A stretch of DNA of 64,000 nt, taken from assembly GCA_030704615.1 (NCBI GenBank), contig CM060734.1:47014042-47078041 (forward strand). Direction: 5' to 3'. This DNA comes from Takakia lepidozioides. Lineage: Eukaryota > Streptophyta > Takakiopsida > Takakiales > Takakiaceae. How positions within the stretch are numbered: position 1 is the stretch's first letter; each line of letters starts with the position of its first letter. The position numbers and the translations under genes are program-made. Of this stretch, positions 45,107-64,000 are shown one piece after another. The notes beneath the pieces are model-generated. The model worked only from the letters and a program-made list of their open reading frames with translations, was not told where the DNA came from and did no database searches.

Positions 45107-48100
45107 CCCGTTGGTAATTCAGTCTCTGGAAAATGCCTGGCGAACTACTTCCCTCCCCTATTCCTCTCCGACACTGATCTACCTATCTAAGCTCAAACTA
45201 GTCAGGAAGTGTTGTCAGGAAATATCCAGGGAGCAGGCTGAGGAGAGATCCAGAAGACAAAAAGCTCTCACCAAATGTTTGCGAGTGTGTCAATATCAAC
45301 TTTAGGCAAGCCGTGAAGGGCCTCAGACGCTGATCTCCTACAACACAGCTAAAAGAAACTTGTCGCTGCTACTACATGCCAAAGAAAGCTTCATCAGAAT
45401 CAAAGCAGGTGTTAATTGGTCGCTGAAAGGTGAAAAGATGAACAATTACTTCTTCGCCAAAGCTGCGCAAAGGAGAGCTGCCACTGCAGTGCCTGCACTA
45501 AAAGACCCGGTTACATGACTGCCAACAAACAACCCTAGGAATATGGCAATGCTGGCAGTAAGGTTCTTTGGGCAGCTATTTCAATGCCAGCCCCCCTCGG
45601 CCTCCAGAGATCAGGCGAGAGCTTTACTCATTCAAATGATCCCAGAGGCTCTTGGCGACACGGACAGGAACACACTCGTAGCCCCATTTACAGAGAGAGA
45701 ATTGGGAGAGGCAGTGGAAAGCATGGCTTCAAACAAATCACCTGGGCTGGACGGTCTGCCAATTGAGTTCTGAAGGCCATGTGGGGAACAATAAGTGATG
45801 ATTGCCAATGACATCTTCATTAAAAAGGTGATGCCATCCCAGATCTCGGAAGGGCTCATTACTCTGATTTTCAAGAAAGGAGACAGGGATACCATGGCCA
45901 ACTACCGCCCCATTACGCTTCTCAACTCCACCTACAAGATAATTGCAAAGGCTTTGGCTTTGAGGTTACAACTACTGCTGCCATCCATCATCAGGAAGGA
46001 CCAAACAGGGTTCCTGAAAGATCGCATGATCCTTGACAATATCTTGCTGGCCCACGAAGCCTTACATAGAGCCCTTCTCAATCATCAGCCCCTTGCCTTC
46101 CTCATGCTGGACTTCGAGAAGGCCTTTGACTCCATTGATTGGCAATTCTTATTACAGGCAATGGAAAAGACAGGGTTGCCAGGCTTCTTCGTGGACTGGG
46201 TTCGTATCCTGCTCCATTCTGCCTCTAGTAGAGTAATGGTGAATGGGGTTATCTCACAATCTTTTGCCATTACCAGATCTGTCAGGCAAGGCTGTCCACT
46301 GGCTCCTTTTTTTTTCCTCATACGGCCGACTCTTTAGGGCATCTCTTGGACTTCAGACAAGACATTGTGGGGCTGCATCTACCAACATATCAGGAAGAAA
46401 TGTTGAAAACTTCCATGTACACAGATGATACTAGCTTACTACTGGACAATTCTTGCAAAGGGAATATAGACCGCGCCCTACAAGCTCTACAGACTTTCTG
46501 CCTGGCCTCAGGCCTCAAGGTGAATTGGAGGAAATCTGTCTATTCAACAAACCGGCTCCCATGCATCCCATTGTCAGGCATGCATGGGGTGAGGAGATAG
46601 GCCTTAGATGGCTACAATAGGGAGAATCACACACACTCTTAGGCCACCAGATAGGTCTGAACCTTCCCCAACACAGCTATATGAAGGGGGTCATCAACAA
46701 GTTTAAAAAAAAACTGGCTTTTTGGTGCTATGCTATGCTATCCTTGGTTGGAAGGGCCCTGGTGGTTAACCAGGTGCTGGAAGGAGGAATCTGGTTCTAT
46801 GCTGCTGTGTGGGATCCAGGGACAAACCTTGTCAAAGAAATAAAAGGCCTGGTGCGTAACTTCCTGTGGGGAGCCTCATCTGCAACTACATTTAAGCGAG
46901 CCCTAGTCTCATGGGAACAGCTGTGTCAAAAGAGGAATAGAGGAGGATTGGGCATCATAGATCCAGGTTCACAAATAAAAGCCTTATTGGCAAAATGGGT
47001 TCCTAGAGCTATTAAGCACAGACACACTCCCTGGAGTAAACTAATTCAGCCTTATCTTATGGGAGCAATCCCATCCTCTTCTCCCTTGTGGGCTCTTTCC
47101 TTGAGATGGGTGGTTCAAGGGAGAAACAAGGGTACCTCACTGGGGTCCAGACTTGGCAGTCGATCTGGAAAGCATGGCAGTCCCTGCGAGGCTCTCTGAC
47201 CCAACGTATGCCAGCAAACAGCCCAGAGTGCCTAAGGCAACCACTTTTTGCCAACTTCAACATGGACTCATCGGAGCTGTTAAGGCAAAATGCAAAATGG
47301 GCTTTCTGGTAGGGGCATGGGTTCACACACATGACAAGTATCCGCGACCAGGGCCAGTTCCTACAGAGAGCTGAAATCTCAAGTTGTATGGGTGGGAGAA
47401 GAGCCAAGGCCTGGGATACCATACTCCAAAACATCCCCCAGTTCATGCTTCCCTTGCTTGTGGATGACGAACTCGGCTAGAAAACCCCGGTGTGGATGGC
47501 CTCCCACCAAACGAACCAGCCCACTGCCATCTTGGTGCTTTCTATAGAACAAGACATGGCTTCGGGAATTGGTTTCGAGGCAGCAGCAGATGGTTCCCTG
47601 GCTTTTATGGGAACAATGGAGCATGGCACGAAATTTCTGTATCACATTAGAGTGTTGGATGGTAATGGCAATGCCAACCCAATGCCAAATCAGGGGCAGG
47701 AGCTAGAATGGGCTCAAGCCATATCTCTGACCTAGTTCCTACAGGCACCACTGGCGGACTTACAGTTTGATCCAGGGGAGTGGAGCTGGATGGATGCAAA
47801 GCACTCCCCTTTTTTCGGATACACTGTTAAGATCGGATACAGACTTCTTAGGCCACACTGCTTGTTCATCAGAAAATGGAGCACTTACAATCTCACCCAA
47901 CGTCAATGGGACAAGATATGGAAGGATATATGGAGGAAAGATAGGGCAGCAAAGGTCTCTGCATTTTTTGTGGAAACTGGCTCACAAGATTCTACCAGTC
48001 AGACAGGCAACCCATGAAGACATGCCAAACTGCACGTTGTTTCTAACACAGCCAGAATCTATAGAGCATTGCCTAATTTCTTGTTCGTTATCCAGCAGGG

Positions 48101-48525
48101 TTTGGAGAGCAGTTCTGGCTTTCTATTCTCACTGGTCCTCCTTCCCTACCCCACCTCCACCCACCTTGCTGCTACTAAATTGCTTACCAGGCCAACCTCA
48201 CTGTACCTGCCCAGTTTGGGCTACTTTGAGAGCACACACTCTGTGGAACTTGTGGAAGGCAAGGTGCACTTGGGTATATGAGGGTAAACCCCCTAGAGGC
48301 AGATCAATTTTGTTTTGTACTTACTTTGATCTGTTGACTGAGGGGAGGAAAGCCTGGGGGGTGGTCTGTGCAGCTCTTCCCAGAACTTCAGAACGGCGGG
48401 GGAGGAAGCTGCTCCAAGGTTTCCATGACTCCTGGGGCAAAGGGTGCCTGCTCGAAACCAGCCTTCCCAACCTTCAATTTCACTGGAAAGACACCCTCCC
48501 CCCTCAATGGGAGGTCCCCTGGTGA
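45107..48525 (+). pseudogene. L1-type LINE reverse transcriptase and C-terminal region, disrupted
   Basis: RT motifs in order: ASNKSPGLDGLPIEF (about 45,730), YRPITLLNSTYKIIAKALA (45,905), KDQTGFLKDR (46,000), LMLDFEKAFDSIDW (46,105), VRQGCPLAP (46,285) and YTDDT at about 46,420, where F/Y-A-D-D is standard. 'FLIRPTL' marks a frameshift just before the catalytic motif. Further frames (46,681-47,199; 47,767-48,525) cover the thumb and the zf-RVT-like region, with C-x(8)-H-C-type residues at CTLFLTQPESIEHCLISC. It cannot encode an active enzyme. Confidence 0.88.
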
Positions 48526-48985
48526 GGGGGAGGAGGTGGAATTCAACTGGCGTCACAAGAGAGCAAGAGATTCAAAACTAAAAACCCAGTTGAAATTCTA
48601 GTACCTGCTGACTCCTTGAGAATGATTCGTTCAGCCTCTTTTTGCTCCAGCTCCGGCACATGAGGCCTGCTCTCTGTCTACATTTGTCATCTGAAATGTA
48701 CACATCTGTCTACATTTCTTCTCTATCACCGCTACGTTCTTACTAGAGAATCAATCTTTTCACAACCCCTCTCATCAACGCCCCTGCTTGCTTAGTCGCT
48801 CCATCGTTCTCTACTGCATAGCTAGCTGGTTTGCTAGAGTCACGGGAAAGTTTCCCCTCAGTAAGCCTTCACGGCCCTAGTAGTGGTTATTTTTTCCACT
48901 GTTCTGACCTTTATTTACTAATTTGACTAAAAGGGTCTCCGTCCCCTTTATCTAAAAAAAAGAAAAAAAAGAAAAAAGAATACCA

Positions 48986-49308
48986 CAAGGGGAACCTAAT
49001 CATCTCATAGGATACCAACCCCCATACAATTATACACTGAATCAGAATTAATGCATCCATAGTGTCTCGCAAATGAAGATCAAAGTGTCATTGTTATAAT
49101 CAAATAGCTAGTATATGCCCCTAGCCCTAAATCTCTACCCTACATTACAATGTACCCCAGTGCATATTAACATGATACCCGAACAGACTTGAAGCGACGA
49201 GTCGAGCTCTGGTAGGGGGCGGGGAAAGGAGAACCCTAACTGCCGCCTGTTAGGGTTTGGGGGGCCGCCAGAGAACTCGAGAACCTTCTGGTAGGGTACT
49301 ACAAATAT
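48986..49308. other. No gene seen
   Basis: Spacer after the LINE poly(A) tail. No domain-bearing frame or repeat relation was noticed. Confidence 0.4.
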
Positions 49309-51284
49309 TTATGGGAACATAGAACAATAGGTTAGGTTAGGAGAGACCTGGGTTGATGCCCGGGTTGATACCCGGCGAAACCCAGATACCAGACCAACAC
49401 TGGTGCAGACATCACAAAGACAACATCCATTTTTGATACAATGTCTAGGGTTTCTCATCAGAGAGCGACCAAGTAGACCATTGTTTATAATCTTGAGGCT
49501 GAGCCTAAAGCCCTGACCTTGTTGGGGTCCAATTGTTGGGCAGTTCACACATAACAAACTGATGCTTGTGTGAAGGGATTTTCTAGAGAAAATCAGGAAA
49601 GCGGCCAGAAACAATTGTTTATACCAAGGTAGGTCCACCTACTGGAGTGAACCCCTCATAGTGACTGTTCGCTCTTGCACTGCCCAAACCTCGGCACAGG
49701 GCCTATGGCCACAAGGCTACGACAAACACATTCATCAAAGCTTATAGCAAAGAAATTGTGTAGACTGCAAAACTGCAGGGGCCTAGTAGTGCAAGGGGAC
49801 CTTGTAATTGGACACCCTTACACATTCTGTAGCCTTCAAAGAGGGCTGGAGGGGACTTGCTGCTGACAACCACATGGAGATGGAAGATAGTCTTCAAGTG
49901 TTCACGCCAATTAGAAGGTCGCAGTTTTCATTCAAGCTGTTTCACATAAAAACTGGTGTCCAAAAGATGAGCGCCCTCACAACTCAATTTTTGATGCCCC
50001 ATGCCGCAAGGGAGAAAGTCGAAGTCAAGGTGTCACATCTTCCATCTTCAAGTCGTTATCAGTGGCAAATTGCTTCCATCCAACTTTGAAGGCTACGCAA
50101 AAGCTAGGGCATTCAATCGCTAAGTGTCATGCTTGATCACTAGACCCCTACAATTTTGCAGGTACCCAATCTCTAGTCTTTATCATAAGCATTGATAAAC
50201 GTGTTTACCGTAGACCTCGATACGTTTCTTAATTGGAACTTTCATCAACCTTGGTTTCAATGCAATGTCGTCGTCGATCCTGACAATGGACATCCTTCCA
50301 CTAACATTGTCGAGCAATTGCACCTTCTGCCCAAACCTCTGCACGGGGCCGATGGCCACAAGGCTACGACAAACACATTCATCAAAGCTTATAGCAAAGA
50401 AATTGGGTAGCCTGCAAACGTGCAGGAGCTAGTGGTGCAAGTGGACCTTATAATTGGACACCCTTACACACTGTGTAGCCTTCAAAGATGGGTGGAGGGG
50501 ACTTTCTGCTAACAACCACATGGAGATGAAAGATAGTCTTCTTGAAAAGTATTCCCGCCGATTAGAAAGTCGGAGCTTTCAGTCAAGCTGTATGACATAA
50601 AAACTGGTGGGCAAAAGATGAGCGCTCTCACAACTCAACAATACTGGAAATTTTGATGTCCCCGGGAGAAAGTCGAAGTCCAGGTGTCACATCTTCCATC
50701 TTCAAGTCGTTATCAGTGGCAAATTGCTTCCATCCAACTTTGAAGGCTACGCAAAAGCTAGAGCGTTCAATCGCTAAGTGTCATGCTTGATCACTAGACC
50801 CCTACAATTTTGCAGGTTACCCAATCTCTAGGCTTTGCCATAAGCATTGATAAATGTCTTTACCGTAGACCTCGATTCATTCAGTTGAGTGGTCGATCCT
50901 TCCACTTGTCGAGCAATTGCACCTTCCTGCACTCTTGTCCAACTCCAAAGCTATTTTAGGTCTGAATGGAGATCTGCAATTTCTTCACTATCTGTCTGCT
51001 TCTGCTTCCCCTTGCAGCTTAGAGAAGCTTGACAACCAACCACTCATTCCTTCAGTCACAAATCTTCACGTAGATTACTACGTAGAACATGCCCGAGAGA
51101 ATTTGCCAAATATGAAGCTTGCCTAACGTAGCGCACACTAACAAACATGCTAGCTACATTCTTTAGAGCCTTTGGCATGCTGATTATTCATCACTAGTCT
51201 AAAAGTCACCAATCTCAGATATTCCAAACTTGAATCTCCTAGGGCCGTTCTCAAAAGTCAGCAGACATGGTGAGAGAAATGAAA
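49309..51284 (+). repeat. LINE-beta fragment plus dispersed repeat R, copy 3
   Basis: 49,430-49,640 matches 3,590-3,800 (LINE-beta 3' coding text). 49,650-51,284 is repeat R in the same orientation as copy 2, with its own partial duplication (49,780-50,160 recurs at 50,430-50,840). It ends at 'catggtgagaga', the same edge as copy 2 at 5,355. Confidence 0.78.
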
Positions 51285-52485
51285 GGAAATGAAATGGTGC
51301 TTTATAACGTCCGCGGAAAGCTCATATAGCTTATGGGACAAAATGGAAAGACAACCTGAGAGAGGAAACAGAGGCTGCAGTATTGGAAAACCTACCTACC
51401 TTAAAAAAAATTCAGCACTTCGTACCAGGACCCTTATGGTATTTCCAATTCAAGATGCCAGACCAACACTGGTCCGCACATAGGGCATTGACAATCTCCC
51501 TTTTCTCTTTGCACCTGCTTATTTGTTTATTGTTCAAAGGTAGACTCCCACCCGGAGTTTAAATTTTAGTTAAGTGCCAAGGGTAGGTAGGCCTTTCAGA
51601 TCATCCGTAATGACCTCACCCATGTCACAAACTTCACAAACTTCAGGGAAGTCTTATGCCTTTGTCATACATCAATTGAGCTTTACATTGCTCTTTGGTG
51701 TCTGTGCTTCTATCTTGTTGCACTAGTGTCCCTTGGGCCTCTGTTCAACAATCTCTTAAAGAACCTTGAAATGTTGTTTTTTGACAAGGTTGTTGGGGTC
51801 CCCACTTTTCTTTTTCTATCTTCTTTACTTTTCTTTTTGTCCTCATAAGCTCTATGAGCTTTCCGCGGACGTTATAAAGCACCATTCCATTTCATTTCTA
51901 TCTTCTTTTCTGTTCTCTTGTGTTCCATAAGCGCTTTGGCTCCCCTGGACATTATAAAGTTTTTTTTTTGTTCTTCTTAGCTTTTGGCGGACGTTATAAA
52001 GCACCATTTCATTTCATTTCATTTCTGTAGAGCTCTTCTTTGGTACACACTTCAGGTCCTCATCTGTAAAGGCCCAAGGAGACAAAGAGATAGTCACAGA
52101 GAAAGAAAAAGACATGGATTTCATAAAATCCATAGGGACCCTCAGTGCGGCCAATAGGCCTGATGATCAGAATGAAAATTAATCCTTTTGTCTTTGTGAA
52201 GCATGTACTTTGTTCGTATGCGCTTCAGGGTGGCCTGGCACCTCTAGAAAGAGACCAATACATTAGAAGCGTCGGCGCAAAGCCTGCCAGACATGGTGTA
52301 AACTGACTCAGATTGATTTGATCAGTAGCAATAGTGACCGTATCTATTGCACTGGATAATATGTTGAATAGAAGGAAGGACTGTTGGTCGTTCCCTGGAA
52401 CTTCAAGGCTGGAAGGAAGGTGTATGGTGCTTGTTCAGTGGCTGGCCAAGAGCTCGCCAAGAGATGGACGGAATGAGTTTCCTAC
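51285..52485. repeat. Mosaic of LINE-alpha 3' tails and duplicated fragments
   Basis: At least three copies of the LINE-alpha tail ('ctttccgcgg.cgttata' with (atttc)n) lie at 51,285-51,345 (minus), 51,845-51,900 and 51,970-52,030. 51,640-52,080 is the inverse of 3,180-3,500. 52,080-52,485 is the inverse of 28,820-29,210. No gene. Confidence 0.7.
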
Positions 52486-52489
52486 ACTT

Positions 52490-53240
52490 CCAGGGCCAGA
52501 CATGGGATTTCCTGCAAAGAAGACGACACCTACATGGATCTCTGGCAGACTTAGAGACAATAAAGCAAGGGATACATAGTGAGGAAGCCTACCTCCTTCG
52601 CAGAGGCGGCTCTTGAGGGCAAGGGGGAATGCTGTCGCTTAATTGAGGCAGATGGCCCCATCTATTCACGCACATACTTCATTCTTACAGTTTCATCCAG
52701 TCCATCTACACAGCATCCATCCAAACGATACGACGACATCCATCTGAAGTCTATCTACTTTCGTTGAAGCCATTCAAGTGTTTCCCGCGCTCGCTGTTGG
52801 TTCCCGGGAAAAAACAGGCAACAGCCTGTCGAGTGTGGCCAGATGACTGGCTAATGCCGGTGGTAGGAAGGGTTCCTTGATGCGTAGTGCGGGCGAAGAC
52901 GAGGATGGACGCAGGAAGGAAGGAACGGACGAGTGTGGAGGCAGGGTTGCATTGCCCGCCCTAATCCCAGCGGAAGACTGAACATTTTGCTTTAGAAAAC
53001 AAAGGTGTCTAGCTCCAGTTTGGCAACGATGGAGGCCACCCTGAAGGTTAGTATGTGCGCACGAAGTTACCACAAACAATGCTGATTCTCTGACTAATCA
53101 TGAATGGCTATCTGGATTATGTCATGGAGTATACCATTTTCCATGACCGGAGAAATCAGCAGAAAAGCCCTGCTTTGAGGGGAGGCCTGCATACATGGAC
53201 ATGAAATCTTTGTTTTGAAATACCTTGCTTTCGAGTAGCC
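52490..53240 (+). repeat. Duplicated segment immediately upstream of the RecQ gene
   Basis: Collinear copy of 29,445-30,280, with small deletions. It ends 430 bases before the first recognisable RecQ exon. It may contain promoter or untranslated leader sequence of that gene, or may be a repeat that inserted nearby. The frame at 52,579-52,767 (ALEGKGECCRLIEADGP) is shared with the other copy but has no known domain. Confidence 0.7.
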
Positions 53241-53669
53241 TCTACGTAGAACACAGAATCGGTTCTTATAGCAATTCGCTCATTGTCGTATATCTTTCGA
53301 AGGGCAGCCTGAATAAATGGACCTGAAAGTCTTCTTTGGAGATGCCATTAGCACCTACACCCAGCATTCGATTAGTTCTTGTATCAATTCAAGCTCATGT
53401 GTTACTTACCTTTTCTTTGCGCTTCACCAGCGTAATTTTGTTCCTTCTCTCCCAAATTGAATCCAAGTCAAACCTCGTATCTATTCAGAACAATTTACAT
53501 GCGTATGCTTGCCGGATGGAGGGCGAAAGCAGATCAAATTATGAGAAGGGGTTTTAAGAGTGAATGTATATGTATCTCCTCCTGCCACACGGGTTTAGGG
53601 TTTATTGGAGATCTTTCGTCAGTTTCCTCTCGATTCGTTATTATATTTGTCTTATTGTGATTGGAGCAG
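53241..53669 (+). other. Region expected to hold the first RecQ exon
   Basis: The first clear RecQ exon starts inside the helicase core, so a start codon must lie upstream. A candidate stretch at about 53,496-53,557 (ATG, then LAGWRAKADQIMRRGFK) would join naturally to EFFGY, but no GT donor in the right phase follows. A second reading (ATG at 53,517, MEGESRSNYEKG, donor ggtttt) keeps phase but has a weak donor. Neither is secure. Confidence 0.3.
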
Positions 53670-63792
<10,123 letters not shown>

Positions 63793-64000
63793 GTGTGCCT
63801 ATCCACCTTGTTAGGTTAGGGAATATTGCTAGGAGTTTGGCAATATGGGATGAACCTGAGAGATAAACTCACACAGATCCCAATGCTACAAAGCACCCCT
63901 GGGCACCTATTCCCCTCTCCCTCATTTTTGCTCTATCAAACCGTGCTCTGGGTTGTCCAGCAAGCAACATCTAATGTGAACTATTTTTCCTTAGTTATGT
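63793..64000. other. Downstream of RecQ: no feature seen
   Basis: No further exon with clear coding content was recognised before the window ends. No AATAAA is visible in these 200 bases. Confidence 0.4.

Larger units (their letters stand above)
43812..48985 (+). mobile_element. L1-type LINE, degenerate
   Basis: A plus-strand non-LTR element with a C-rich 5' part (43,820-43,900), endonuclease, reverse transcriptase, C-terminal zinc-binding region and a poly(A) tail (about 48,953-48,980). It is near full length for pol, but has many stops and frameshifts. I could not identify a target-site duplication or an intact first ORF. Confidence 0.9.

Overview
This is plant nuclear DNA. It is almost entirely transposon-derived except for one split host gene at the right end. 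Evidence for a land plant: chromodomain Ty3/gypsy elements primed from initiator tRNA-Met, an L1-type LINE, a Ty1/copia fragment, many shards of PLS-type pentatricopeptide-repeat (PPR) genes, and a RecQ helicase with plant-like short exons and AT-rich introns. The abundant PPR debris and repeat load suggest a seed-free plant such as a fern or lycophyte. That is a weak inference; the sequence alone does not fix the species.

Layout. 1-5.35 kb: nested LINE fragments and two copies of a dispersed repeat (called R). 5.36-9.04 kb: arm A of a large inverted repeat. 9.04-10.48 kb: a patch with copia-LTR-like edges that surrounds an uninterrupted 321-codon ORF with the HUH and Y-x-x-K motifs of a rolling-circle Rep endonuclease (replitron-like). 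10.5-19.4 kb: repeat fragments and PPR pseudogenes. 19.47-25.23 kb: a decayed chromovirus on the minus strand (gypsy-1) carrying a PPR motif inside pol. 25.34-26.33 kb: a ~1 kb DNA transposon. 26.3-32 kb: a truncated copia gag and duplicated segments. 33.29-43.73 kb: arm B, the inverted partner of arm A, interrupted by SINEs, a solo LTR and a young chromovirus (gypsy-2, 36,966-42,733). 43.8-48.98 kb: a degenerate L1-type LINE. 49-53.3 kb: more R, LINE and duplicated repeats. 53.67-63.79 kb: a 19-exon gene for a WRN-type RecQ helicase whose reading frame is intact through every proposed splice junction.

Insertions can be ordered because several have target-site duplications plus an uninterrupted paralogous site within the window. 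Gypsy-2 and the solo LTR both landed in arm B, and arm A keeps the empty sites. The ~1 kb DNA transposon has an empty counterpart near 30,985. A minus-strand LINE at 1,766-2,785 split an older plus-strand LINE and left an 11-bp duplication. The two gypsy-2 LTRs differ at about 8 of 501 positions by eye, so it is one of the most recent arrivals.

Most likely functional: the RecQ gene (its first exon is not identified) and possibly the HUH ORF. Most other long reading frames are broken transposon genes or chance frames within repeats.
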